Of a stretch of 64,000 nt of DNA, positions 50,082-58,217 are shown one piece after another. The position numbers and the translations under genes are program-made. The notes under the pieces are model-generated. The model saw nothing but the letters and a program-made list of their open reading frames with translations, was not told the origin of the DNA and did no database searches. The DNA is from JAUZRW01 sp034437755 (GTDB lineage Bacteria > Chloroflexota > Anaerolineae > Aggregatilineales > Phototrophicaceae): assembly GCA_034437755.1 (NCBI GenBank), contig DAOTTV010000070.1, forward strand, positions 15,748 to 79,747. The letters run 5' to 3'. The number at the start of each line of letters is the position of its first letter. The first letter of the stretch is position 1.

Positions 50082-51392
50082 ATGAACACGATATCCTTCT
50101 TCTATAGTGGCGTGCGCTGGCTATGGCGATACGGTAGCCGGCTTGCGATTTTCAGCATGTGCTTGATGATATTTGTACCGCGTTCAGCGCCCCTGCCGGT
50201 CGATCGCTGGCGCGGGATTGCCCTGCTGACGATGGATGAGCAGTTCAATTATCTGGCGTGGGAAGCCGACGCAATCCAGCGCAAAGCCTACCAGCGCGTG
50301 TTCGGGCAACAGGCGCACATGAGCGCGACACAGCAGGCGCAGGTCGTGCGCGATTACTTTGATCGCTTACAGACGGTGCAAGGCATCGAAGCACAGATCG
50401 CGAGCGCATATGCTGACCCCGATATCGACCAGCCCGCGACCACAACAGCCGACTGGCAAGCCCAACGCGACCGCCTGCAACAAACGCTTGATCGACAACA
50501 ATTGATGGTCGAGGCAATTCTTGAAGCACAGGTCGCGACAGTACTGGTCGAGGCGGGCTTTGGCTACGGTGGTCAGCTATTCCCACCGATGGCGATGCAC
50601 TTCACCCAATTGCCGAATTTGCTGGTGGTCTCCCCGCGTGATGAAATCCAACGGCGCATCGACACCCTGACGCTGATCGCGATGCCGATTGACGAGATTA
50701 CCGCGCTCGAAAGCACGATCGACCAGCGTTACGATGTCGCATCATTGGTGATTCCCTTAGGCGGCATCGCGCTCTATCCCGCGATGATTTATGAGACGGC
50801 ATCGCTCCCCCACGCGATCGAGACCTTCGCGCATGAGTGGCTACATCATTATCTCTTCTTCTACCCGTTAGGGATCAGTTACTTCACGGGGACGGGCGAC
50901 GAGGCGATTATCATCAACGAGACAACAGCGGATTACTTCGGCAAAGAGATCGCCCGACAGGTCATTGCGCGCTATTACCCTGATTTGCCCGCACCGCCCC
51001 TGCCTACACGCCAGACGACGACACCCACTACCCCGACCGACCCGACCGCGTTTGATTTCAGCGCTTTTATGCGCGAGACGCGCATCACGGTTGATGAGAT
51101 GTTAGCCAATGGCGAGATCGCCACTGCCGAAGCCTACATGGAAACGCGCCGCCAAGCCTTGTACGCACGCGGGTATCGCATTCGCAAGATCAATCAGGCC
51201 TTCTTCGCCTTCTACGGCAGTTATCAGGCGGGGGGCGGCATCGTCGGTGCCGGTGGTGCTGACCCGACCGGTAACGCGGTCATCCGTATTCGCCAGCAAA
51301 GCCCCAGCCTCTACGATTTTGTCGTCACCATGCGCGATGTCAGCAGTCGGGAGCAGTTGCTCGCGCTGGCAGAGTTAGAAATTCGTAACTGA
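50082..51392 (+). CDS. Membrane-linked HEXXH metalloprotease-like protein
   Basis: A 436-residue protein with an N-terminal hydrophobic helix (about 20-33), a mostly helical region rich in Gln and Ala (about 60-155), then a zinc-protease-like core. HEWLH at 251-255 gives two metal-binding His with the catalytic Glu, and NETTADYFG at 279-287 offers the third-ligand Glu, a gluzincin-like arrangement. A TTTPTTPTDPT linker lies near 307-319. I recognise no named family. It follows padR closely and probably belongs to the same transcript, so a regulated membrane protease is a reasonable guess. The substrate is unknown. Confidence 0.65.
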   Translation: MNTISFFYSGVRWLWRYGSRLAIFSMCLMIFVPRSAPLPVDRWRGIALLTMDEQFNYLAWEADAIQRKAYQRVFGQQAHMSATQQAQVVRDYFDRLQTVQGIEAQIASAYADPDIDQPATTTADWQAQRDRLQQTLDRQQLMVEAILEAQVATVLVEAGFGYGGQLFPPMAMHFTQLPNLLVVSPRDEIQRRIDTLTLIAMPIDEITALESTIDQRYDVASLVIPLGGIALYPAMIYETASLPHAIETFAHEWLHHYLFFYPLGISYFTGTGDEAIIINETTADYFGKEIARQVIARYYPDLPAPPLPTRQTTTPTTPTDPTAFDFSAFMRETRITVDEMLANGEIATAEAYMETRRQALYARGYRIRKINQAFFAFYGSYQAGGGIVGAGGADPTGNAVIRIRQQSPSLYDFVVTMRDVSSREQLLALAELEIRN

Positions 51393-51480
51393 CGGAAACG
51401 CTTTGTTGTATTACAATTGAATTCCAATTCGGTTATTATCCGCAAGGCACTTTGACGAGCAACACATAGGAGTTTTGATC

Positions 51481-51876
51481 ATGTCTCAGGTGGAACTACA
51501 TTGTGTCCATCGCCACTATTTGAACAACAACGTGCATAAGCTCATCTTGCAGGATGAGACATCACACGCGGTTGACGATGCCCTGATGCATCTCGATCGC
51601 ATTTTAGAAGAACATCCTGTCGATGAGACCTTATGCCTGTTCATTGATGCGCGTGTGGGCGTGCCACCGCTCAATTATTTCTTCAGCGAATTGCGTAAAG
51701 TTTATGGCGCGCGCGAGGAACTGCCGCCGATTCGTGCGGTTTACATCTACGAGAAGAGCATCATGCTCTCGATTTTGCAAGCCTTCTTCAACGCGCTCGG
51801 CACGAACGCTAGCCGCCGCTTCATCCGTGGCGGCACCGATGTCGAGGCGCTAGAATGGCTGACCGGCGACACATAA
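51481..51876 (+). CDS. STAS/SpoIIAA-like small protein
   Basis: A 131-residue soluble protein with the alternating strand-helix pattern of STAS-like proteins: ETLCLFIDARVGVPPLNYFFSEL, PPIRAVYIYEKSIML, ILQAFFNALGTNASRRFI and a final EALEWL helix. The end resembles the C-terminal part of the broken gene at 7881. A phosphorylatable Ser as in anti-anti-sigma factors is not evident. ATG 51481 follows aggag. It could serve as a partner or sensor module; no kinase gene is near. Confidence 0.6.
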   Translation: MSQVELHCVHRHYLNNNVHKLILQDETSHAVDDALMHLDRILEEHPVDETLCLFIDARVGVPPLNYFFSELRKVYGAREELPPIRAVYIYEKSIMLSILQAFFNALGTNASRRFIRGGTDVEALEWLTGDT

Positions 51877-51922
51877 GCCTTAAGACACGGGCGACCGTCA
51901 CCGACAGTCGCCCGCCCCGCAC

Positions 51923-53050
51923 TCACCAGTCGCGCAGAAGTGCCGCCATCAACGCCGCTTTCTTGGGCAAGCTATTGACGAGCACATGCTCATGATCGGC
52001 ATGTAAGCCGCCACCTTCAGCCCCTAAGCCATCGATCGTCGGGATGCCGAGCGCCGCCGTGAAGTTGCCATCGCTCCCGCCACCCGCGCCATCTTCGCGC
52101 ACAGTGATACCCGTGCCCGCGGCAATCGCCTGCACCTTGCCGAATGCGTCGCCATCGCGCTCCATCGGTGGGCGGTGGCTCAGTTGCGTCACGGTGATCT
52201 TCGCGCCGGGGATATAGGGCGCACGATCCATGATTGTCTCGTGGACGCGCTGATAATCCCGATCAGAGACGGTGCGGACATCGACACGCGCGCGCGTCTT
52301 CGCCGGGATGACGTTGGTCGCCGTGCCGCCTTTGACGACAGTCACCGAGACGGAAATGCCGTTCTTGAAGTCGTTGAGCTGGTTGAGTTCGAGCGCGTGC
52401 TGGGCAAATTCGATGATCGAATTCACGCCCTGTTCGGGTTCGTTACCGGCGTGCGCCGCCCGCCCGTCGATCGCGATTTCGTAAGCGGCGGTGCCTTTGC
52501 GCCAGGTCTTCAGCGAGCCATCCGCGAGTGGCGGCTCTGTGACCAACACGAGATCGCATTGTTGCGCGGTATCTTCGATCAGGTCGCGGGCGTGCAAACT
52601 GCCAATTTCTTCATCGCTGCTGACCATGTACCAGATCGGGCGATCGGGCAATTGGGCGAGATCGCGCAAGCCTGTGATCGCCGTCAGTGCAATCACGATA
52701 CCGCCCTTCATATCGACGATGCCCGGCCCATACATGCGCCCGTCATCATCGTGATGAATCGGCATCTCGGCTAGCGTGCCGACATCCCACACGGTATCCA
52801 TATGTGAGAGAATCAAGAGCGGTTTGCCCGTCGCCGCGATATTCCACTTGGCGAGCAAAATATCGCCGACATCCGCGCGGGGATGCACATCGACAGTTGC
52901 GCCGGCCGCCTCGAACTGGTGTTTGATGAATGCGCCCATGCTATCGACGGCGGCTTTATCGCTCGATGGACTCTCGACTTTGACCATCTCCGCCAGGAGA
53001 TCGACCATATGCTGGCGCTGGTCTTCAAAATGTGCGCTTAAATTCGTCAT
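51923..53050 (-). CDS. M20-family metallopeptidase (glutamate carboxypeptidase-like)
   Basis: A 375-residue zinc peptidase with the M20 signature: metal His in LILSHMDTVWDVG, bridging Asp in GIVDMKGGIV, catalytic Glu pair in VSSDEEIGS and the ligand region in VLVTEPPLADG. The dimerisation domain begins at RKGTAAYEIAIDGRAAHAGNEPEQGVNSI, and GLGAEGGGLHADHEHV holds the final His. This is the CPG2/M20A-like layout. No signal peptide is present, so it is cytoplasmic and likely recycles peptides or acyl-amino acids. Its start faces away from the neighbouring lipoprotein. Confidence 0.92.
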   Translation of the reverse strand: MTNLSAHFEDQRQHMVDLLAEMVKVESPSSDKAAVDSMGAFIKHQFEAAGATVDVHPRADVGDILLAKWNIAATGKPLLILSHMDTVWDVGTLAEMPIHHDDDGRMYGPGIVDMKGGIVIALTAITGLRDLAQLPDRPIWYMVSSDEEIGSLHARDLIEDTAQQCDLVLVTEPPLADGSLKTWRKGTAAYEIAIDGRAAHAGNEPEQGVNSIIEFAQHALELNQLNDFKNGISVSVTVVKGGTATNVIPAKTRARVDVRTVSDRDYQRVHETIMDRAPYIPGAKITVTQLSHRPPMERDGDAFGKVQAIAAGTGITVREDGAGGGSDGNFTAALGIPTIDGLGAEGGGLHADHEHVLVNSLPKKAALMAALLRDW

Positions 53051-53092
53051 CGTATTCTATCCTCAGCTTAAATCGTTCATATGTATGGGGAC

Positions 53093-54421
53093 TCAATAGG
53101 GGCACAGGTCAAGCGCGGTGTACGTCGGGCTACGCACGCCATAGCGGTTGATGAAGCCCAGTGCTTCGTCACGCTCATCGATGATCGCCTGCACCGCCTG
53201 ACAGGCGCTGTTGAGATCGTTGGTCTCTTGTAGGCGGTTGACGAAGATATTCGCCATCTGCACGTAAACCGGCATATCGTCCTGTGTCTCGCCCTCTTCT
53301 AGCGGGAAAGTATCGTTGACCTGTGTCAGCGTCTCGATGATGCCCGCGCCATCCCCCAGATAGGCGTAGGCTAAAATCTGGCGGTAGAGCGCGTAGCTGA
53401 TGACCGTCACTGGCCCATCGTTGAACCAGTAGCGCAGGTCGTCGTCGTCCAGCGCGAGATCGTACAAACGCAGGGCATCTTGCATCTCTAGCTGTGAGAA
53501 AAGGCGATCGCCCTCATGCACAACCTGTATACGATAACGCGGCGGGTTGAGCTGTATCCGTGATAACACGTATAATTCGCCATTCCAATCGTAGATGTTC
53601 GTGCCAGTACGCAGGGGGCCAGTCGCCGCCGTGCCGTTGTTATCGAGGTTGACAATCAACTCAATCACGGAGTCGCTGTCGAAGTCGCGCACGTCGGGGA
53701 CATCGAGCGTGAATAGGGGTTCTGCCAGCAGATTCACGAGACCGCCATCAGCCACCGACCAGCCGATAATTTGCGTCTGGAACTCGCACACTTCGACGTT
53801 GCGGCATTGTTGGCGCGCGAAGATCACTTCTGCCGGCAGGTCGTTGTTGATCTCGCCCAGCCAGACGAGACGCGGCGGCGCGATACCATCCGCGATCGTC
53901 TCATACAGTTGAACATAGCGTCCGTTCTCACATCCAAGAATCAGCAGTGTGCCAACATCACCCGGCGCGGAGTAGCCCATCACAATCTCGACCTGTCCCT
54001 CGCCCGTCAGGTCAGTATCGGCGCGCAAGTAGCCCTCATCGCCGAATACGTCCCACTCGGCGATCATCGCTGTCCGCAATGCTTCGGCAGAGCCGCCGCT
54101 GTTCAAGAAGCGCAAGATGCTGTTGATCGCCTGATTACGGCTGGTCGGGCTGGTGCCGAGGGTCACATCGCGAGCGGGCGACGGGCAAGCACTGGTATTC
54201 GGCGTGGCTGTCGGGCGTACGGCGATTGCCGCCGCTGTCGCCGGATTCGCCTCTTGCACGAAAGCCGCTTGCGGCGTGTTCAAGCGCCCCGCTAATCGCT
54301 GTCCGAAGGTCGCCGTTGGAAATGGGCGATCAGTTGGCACGGTATTCAGCGGTATTGTTGGCTGGCACGCCACTGTTATCAGCAAGAATAAGATGAAATA
54401 GCTCAAGGTCGTTTTTCTCAT
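53093..54421 (-). CDS. Lipoprotein with FG-GAP/VCBS-like region, unknown
   Basis: A 442-residue exported lipoprotein (lipobox LITVAC, Cys19) with a Thr/Pro-rich linker to ~75. The middle (LTGEGQVEIVMGYSAPGDVGTLLIL ... FDSDSVIELIVNLDNNGT) has repeated DxxGxxEIV-like segments resembling calcium-dependent FG-GAP/VCBS blades. The C-terminal ~120 residues are helical and TPR-like. No enzymatic motif is seen. It may be a surface sensor or accounting protein; I cannot name a family. It is divergent from the GNAT gene at 54472. Confidence 0.55.
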   Translation of the reverse strand: MRKTTLSYFILFLLITVACQPTIPLNTVPTDRPFPTATFGQRLAGRLNTPQAAFVQEANPATAAAIAVRPTATPNTSACPSPARDVTLGTSPTSRNQAINSILRFLNSGGSAEALRTAMIAEWDVFGDEGYLRADTDLTGEGQVEIVMGYSAPGDVGTLLILGCENGRYVQLYETIADGIAPPRLVWLGEINNDLPAEVIFARQQCRNVEVCEFQTQIIGWSVADGGLVNLLAEPLFTLDVPDVRDFDSDSVIELIVNLDNNGTAATGPLRTGTNIYDWNGELYVLSRIQLNPPRYRIQVVHEGDRLFSQLEMQDALRLYDLALDDDDLRYWFNDGPVTVISYALYRQILAYAYLGDGAGIIETLTQVNDTFPLEEGETQDDMPVYVQMANIFVNRLQETNDLNSACQAVQAIIDERDEALGFINRYGVRSPTYTALDLCPY

Positions 54422-54471
54422 AGAGGACAGTATAATGATGCTGATTGAACTGTGCCAGATGGGAATCGACC

Positions 54472-54924
54472 ATGACCGAGATTCAAATCCGCCCTGCGAC
54501 CGCAGACGATGCCCCTACCATCCGCCAGATGATCTACCGCGAACGACTCGACCCGACCGCGCTCAAGTGGCAGAATTTTCTAGTCGCCGTCAATGGCGAG
54601 CAGGTCGTCGGCATCGGGCAGGTCAAGCCTTATCCCAATTGCCGTGAGTTAGGCAGTCTGATCACAGCACCCGATTATCGCGGGCAGGGCATCGCGACAC
54701 GCTTGATTGCCGAATTAGAAGCCCGCACCGAGTATCCCTTGTATTTGTTGTGTGAAGCCAAGATGGAAGCGTATTATCAGCGTTTTGGTTACCAGACCAT
54801 CGCATGGCGCGCGGCACCGCTAGCCCTCAAGCTGAAGCTCACGCCAGCCTTGCTCTTGCGCCCGTTCGGGATTCGTGTGCTGGTCATGCGTAAAACGGGG
54901 GTTGAGGGCAACAAACAGCGTTAG
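54472..54924 (+). CDS. GNAT-family N-acetyltransferase
   Basis: A 150-residue acetyltransferase. The acetyl-CoA motif is in DYRGQGIATRLIAELEA (RxxGxG/A type), the strand before it is ELGSLITAP, and the C-terminal YYQRFGYQTIAW is the usual motif B. I chose ATG 54472 (MTEIQIRPATADD) over the in-frame upstream ATG. The acceptor substrate is unknown; the short length fits a small-molecule or N-terminal acetyltransferase. Confidence 0.88.
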   Translation: MTEIQIRPATADDAPTIRQMIYRERLDPTALKWQNFLVAVNGEQVVGIGQVKPYPNCRELGSLITAPDYRGQGIATRLIAELEARTEYPLYLLCEAKMEAYYQRFGYQTIAWRAAPLALKLKLTPALLLRPFGIRVLVMRKTGVEGNKQR

Positions 54925-54957
54925 AAGCGGTCTACTGCCCTCGTCAATCGTAGCAGA

Positions 54958-55884
54958 TCAATCCTGTTCGGTCAGCTGTTCCACCAGTTCAAATTCTTTC
55001 TGCGCGTTGCGATGACGCAGATACATGCTACCGAGAAGCGCAACCACACAAGCAATCGTGAACGCCAGCCCCAGCAGTAAGAACTCCAGATTATCAGGCG
55101 AATAGAAGAAGCCGAGGAAGAAAATCTCGAAGGCGTTGGCGATGTCCGCGAGCGCGTCAGTATCGGTAGTGCCGGTAGCGACCACGCTATAGGTGAAGTT
55201 GCGGAACTGATAGCCGTAGATCGTGATCGCTTCATCGTCGATTGTGTAGCTTGCGCGCACCCAGTCGCCGCTGTCCAGCGTGATCGTCTCGACAGCTTCC
55301 GGTTCGGCAGTGCTTTCCGTGCCGAGATAGGTCTCCAGCGTCACATGAATGCCATCCAGCACATCAGCCGTCGGCACGGGGTCGCCCTCTTCAAAATCGG
55401 GCAGGGGCGTGCGTACCGGCAGAGCGATCACGTCGAAGCTGGGGTTTTCATCGAGCAAGGTGGCGACAAACGTCCGATCACTGCGAATCAGTGCCATCGC
55501 GGTGACCGTCGCCGTGTCTAGCTCATAGACATGCTGAAGCCATGTGCCATCGGGTAAGCCGATGCGCCGATCAATGTTTGGGTCAGGTAGATCGTCATCG
55601 ACGAGCGTCGTCACGGCAGTGCGTAAGGCTTCGGTCGCGTCCAGCGTATCGATTGCCATCATGTGCAAGGTCACGTTGAGGTCATCATTGACGAACAGCG
55701 CGACATCATCGGTACTGCCGTTGTCCCAATTGCCCCCTAAAATCGGCACGTTGAAGTTATCGTCCGAGCGATAATAGGGGATAGTCTCGCCATCTTCGGT
55801 CATCGTCTCCTGCGCCTGCACACTACCGGCTACAACCAGCAGGAACAGGCACAGCAGACGGATACTCATGCTCAGTCGTTTCAT
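54958..55884 (-). CDS. Exported protein with C-terminal membrane anchor, unknown
   Basis: A 308-residue protein with a signal peptide (LCLFLLVVAGSVQA then Q), a long outer domain of two similar-looking beta-rich halves, and a C-terminal membrane helix (LEFLLLGLAFTIACVVALLGS) followed by a charged cytoplasmic tail. I do not recognise a family. It begins seven bases after the ccmC stop, so it is probably translated from the same transcript, which links it loosely to heme or cytochrome maturation. Confidence 0.55.
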   Translation of the reverse strand: MKRLSMSIRLLCLFLLVVAGSVQAQETMTEDGETIPYYRSDDNFNVPILGGNWDNGSTDDVALFVNDDLNVTLHMMAIDTLDATEALRTAVTTLVDDDLPDPNIDRRIGLPDGTWLQHVYELDTATVTAMALIRSDRTFVATLLDENPSFDVIALPVRTPLPDFEEGDPVPTADVLDGIHVTLETYLGTESTAEPEAVETITLDSGDWVRASYTIDDEAITIYGYQFRNFTYSVVATGTTDTDALADIANAFEIFFLGFFYSPDNLEFLLLGLAFTIACVVALLGSMYLRHRNAQKEFELVEQLTEQD

Positions 55885-55891
55885 CGGTGAT

Positions 55892-56647
55892 TTACTCACT
55901 TAATACCTGCATCTTGCGGATTTCGAGCGCATCGAGCATATTCTCAAGGCGAATGCGATACCACATCAGCGTAATCGGCACGAGCGTTGCGTACAGGATC
56001 AGGGACGGCACGAGTGCCATAACCACGCCAGCTGTCGCTTCAAAGTCGCCCTGCGCGTTTTGCGGGCTTGGGCCGATCACGGCGGGGTGAATGGTATCGG
56101 GGCGAATGCGGATGATAATCAGCGTCAGGAAAACCGTCGTGAATGCTAGAATGCCGTAGACCGACGCAAAGCGGCGGCGCGTATCGGGGTTTTCGATACC
56201 AGCGCGTAGCATCAGGTAGGCGGCATAGGTCAGGATCATGATAGCGGCGGATGTCAGGCGCGGATCCCACAGCCACCACGAATTCCAGATCGGGCGCATC
56301 CATGCGATGCCCGTCATCAGCGTAATCATCGAGAGCGCCGTGCCGACTTCGACACCGGCAACCGCCATCCGATCCCACTTGGGATCACGCTTGATCAGGT
56401 ACATGATGCCGCCGACGACTGTCGCGCCATAGGCGACGAAGCCCCCAAAGAACGACGGCATGTGGATGTAGAATAGGCGTTGGACTTCGCCCTGTGCGAT
56501 GTCCGTACCAGCGGCAAATAAGCCGAGATAAAGCGTGATCGCCACGCCGAGCACTGTCAGGATGGTCAAAATCCGCAGTACATTCGGGAACGGGGTCATC
56601 TCGACTGTGTTCTTGGGTTTTTCATTGGGGATTGTTGCAGTACTCAT
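55892..56647 (-). CDS. ccmC: Heme exporter/cytochrome c maturation protein CcmC
   Basis: A 251-residue integral membrane protein of the heme-handling family. The WWD-like heme loop is in WNSWWLWDPRLTS, and six hydrophobic segments flank it, with His in LFYIHMPSFFGGF and HPAVIGPS. CcmC normally delivers heme to CcmE with CcmABD; none of those genes is in this window, so a partial or dispersed system is likely. Only the exported protein gene follows. The upstream side is a copy of the dispersed hairpin element. Confidence 0.88.
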   Translation of the reverse strand: MSTATIPNEKPKNTVEMTPFPNVLRILTILTVLGVAITLYLGLFAAGTDIAQGEVQRLFYIHMPSFFGGFVAYGATVVGGIMYLIKRDPKWDRMAVAGVEVGTALSMITLMTGIAWMRPIWNSWWLWDPRLTSAAIMILTYAAYLMLRAGIENPDTRRRFASVYGILAFTTVFLTLIIIRIRPDTIHPAVIGPSPQNAQGDFEATAGVVMALVPSLILYATLVPITLMWYRIRLENMLDALEIRKMQVLSE

Positions 56648-56693
56648 AGCATTAGCTACCTTTAAAATATATCCTTACGTTTTGTGATAACTT

Positions 56694-56880
56694 TGGCTCT
56701 TTGGGATGTCGCGTGGTTTTTGTTACAGGGGCTTTGCCCCCGCGCCCCCACAAGGAACTGTCGTTCCTTGACCTTGTTCATTTTGAACGCTATGCGTTCA
56801 AAAAAGCAAAAGTTTTTGGCATTCCCTTTTTTCAAAAAGGGGACAAAAAGAGCTTGACCACGCAAGATACGAAAGACCCA
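56694..56880. repeat. Dispersed hairpin element with terminal inverted repeats (complete copy)
   Basis: A 187-bp element. Its left end (56694-56717) and right end (56857-56880) are imperfect inverted repeats matching at 19 of 24 positions. Inside are successive short hairpins: ggggctttgcccc, caaggaac/gttccttg, ttgaacgc/gcgttcaa and cccttttttcaaaaaggg. No transposase is encoded; open frames across it are by-products. Other copies and solo ends occur at 63846, 60193 (inverted), 2848, 9911, 16886 and 39208. This is a MITE-like design. Confidence 0.75.
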
Positions 56881-56977
56881 TCTAATCGTGCAGATGTGCG
56901 AATAGATGGGCAACCGTGCGCCCTGAGCGCGTGCTATCCTGCTCATGATGATCATGTTTGAAAGGATAGCACAGCGT

Positions 56978-57499
56978 ATGAGTCAAATATGGACAACCCC
57001 CAAGACGTGGGTCAGCGAACCCTTGACATCGACGGACTTGAACACGCACTTGCGCGATAATCTCGATTTCCTCAAGAATCCGCCGACGGCTGTCCACGCC
57101 GCCGACCAGGCTAGCGATTATCAGACGACGAGTGCTAGCTTCGTCGCCGTCGATAGCACGCATTTCGATTTCTCGTTGACGACGGCGGGTGGCGCGGTCT
57201 TGCTCAGCTTTTATGGCGTGATGCGCCACAGCGATACCGGCGCGGCGTTCATGGATGTCGCGGTCGATGGCGTGCGGCAGGGGGGCAATGATGGTCTGGT
57301 CGTCGCGCATTGGCCCACAGTTGATAACCGCGCGATCTCGGTCTGCTTCCAGCATCTCGTGACGGGCTTATCGGCGTTCAACGCGCATACGTTTGAACTG
57401 ATGTGGCGCGTCGCGGGCGGTAGTGTGACGCTCTTCGCCGGTGCTGGCACCACCCAGCGCGATTGTATCCCCCAGTTCTGGGTGCGGGAGGTGAGCTGA
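56978..57499 (+). CDS. Phage-structural-like protein, beta-rich
   Basis: A 173-residue protein starting MSQIWTTPKTWVSEPLTSTDLNTHLRDNLDFL. This opening resembles N-termini of phage head or tail-associated proteins, with a jelly-roll-like beta body after it. Start ATG 56978 has aaagga upstream. Its stop overlaps the next gene's start by one base (TGATG), so the pair is translationally coupled. No other phage genes lie near, so it is a remnant, a domesticated gene, or an unrelated look-alike. Confidence 0.55.
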   Translation: MSQIWTTPKTWVSEPLTSTDLNTHLRDNLDFLKNPPTAVHAADQASDYQTTSASFVAVDSTHFDFSLTTAGGAVLLSFYGVMRHSDTGAAFMDVAVDGVRQGGNDGLVVAHWPTVDNRAISVCFQHLVTGLSAFNAHTFELMWRVAGGSVTLFAGAGTTQRDCIPQFWVREVS

Positions 57500-57870
57500 T
57501 GCAACACATGAGCTTTCGCAAATTCCCCGTGAACTTAGCTGCGCTCGACGAAACCCTGCGCGATCAAATCGGGTCGGTCTACGTGGGTGTGAGCCGCACG
57601 CCACAACAGGTGCATGTCTATCTCGATACAGAGGCCGGCGATGACCAGCGCGCACAGGTCGAGCAGGTGATTGCCGACCACGACGCGGCGCAGGTCTCCC
57701 AGCGTCAGCAACGGCGATACCGTCGCCGGCAGGCGCTCGCACAGGCGCGGATGGCACGCGGGTTAGAGCTGGATATGAGCGATTACGATTTTTCCGATGG
57801 CATCATCCGCCAGCTAGCGCGTAAAGTCGCCTGGCTTGAGCTAGAATTGCTGGACTTACGCGAGGACTAG
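57499..57870 (+). CDS. Small helical protein coupled to phage-like gene
   Basis: A 123-residue unrecognised protein with MQHMSFRKFPVNLAALDETLRD at the N-terminus, a Gln/Arg-rich helix (QRQQRRYRRRQALAQARMARG) and a final LARKVAWLELELLDLRED. It has no membrane segment. It starts at the TGATG junction with the phage-like gene. A hairpin at 57881-57899 ends the pair. Its function is unknown, possibly a partner of the upstream protein. Confidence 0.55.
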   Translation: MQHMSFRKFPVNLAALDETLRDQIGSVYVGVSRTPQQVHVYLDTEAGDDQRAQVEQVIADHDAAQVSQRQQRRYRRRQALAQARMARGLELDMSDYDFSDGIIRQLARKVAWLELELLDLRED

Positions 57871-57880
57871 CGGGCAGGTT

Positions 57881-57899
57881 GGGGCGCGCAATGCGCCCC
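57881..57899 (+). terminator. Terminator after the coupled pair
   Basis: Perfect stem ggggcgc/gcgcccc with loop gcaat, 10 bases past the stop, followed by gttt. Confidence 0.65.
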
Positions 57900-57963
57900 G
57901 TTTGCATGTACAATCGGTGACTAGCAGTGGCGACATATCAATCACAAGAAAGGACACCGAGTC

Positions 57964-58161
57964 ATGAAATGGGAATATCTCATCGTTTACGTGCAGGATA
58001 GCAAAGTTGCCGAAGATGGCACCGAGCTTGACCAGTTTTTAGATGCCGATACGTATACCGATAAGCTCAACAAATACGGTGACGCTGGCTGGGAACTGGT
58101 GGCGATGAATTGGACAAATGATGGGGCGCGGGCGGCCTTCAAGCGACCGCGACAATCCTGA
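57964..58161 (+). CDS. DUF4177 small protein
   Basis: A 65-residue DUF4177-type protein: MKWEYLIVYVQDSK, then LDKLNKYGDAGWELVAMNW (here TDKLNKYGDAGWELVAM), as usual for the family, whose role is unknown. It is a single-gene unit with a ribosome site (aaagga) upstream and a perfect hairpin downstream. Confidence 0.85.
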   Translation: MKWEYLIVYVQDSKVAEDGTELDQFLDADTYTDKLNKYGDAGWELVAMNWTNDGARAAFKRPRQS

Positions 58162-58178
58162 ACGCGGGCGATCGGATC

Positions 58179-58199
58179 AGGCATGAGTGGCTCATGCCT
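58179..58199. terminator. Bidirectional hairpin between DUF4177 gene and uppS
   Basis: Perfect 9-bp stem aggcatgag/ctcatgcct with loop tgg. It lies between convergent ends and can serve both. Confidence 0.7.
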
Positions 58200-58217
58200 A
58201 TCGTATGATGATCGCTG

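Noticed and set aside
56662..56961. Open frames on both strands across the repeat element
   Set aside because: The translated words vary with the hairpin modules and the same frames recur at 60 and 63.9 kb, so they are by-products of the repeat.
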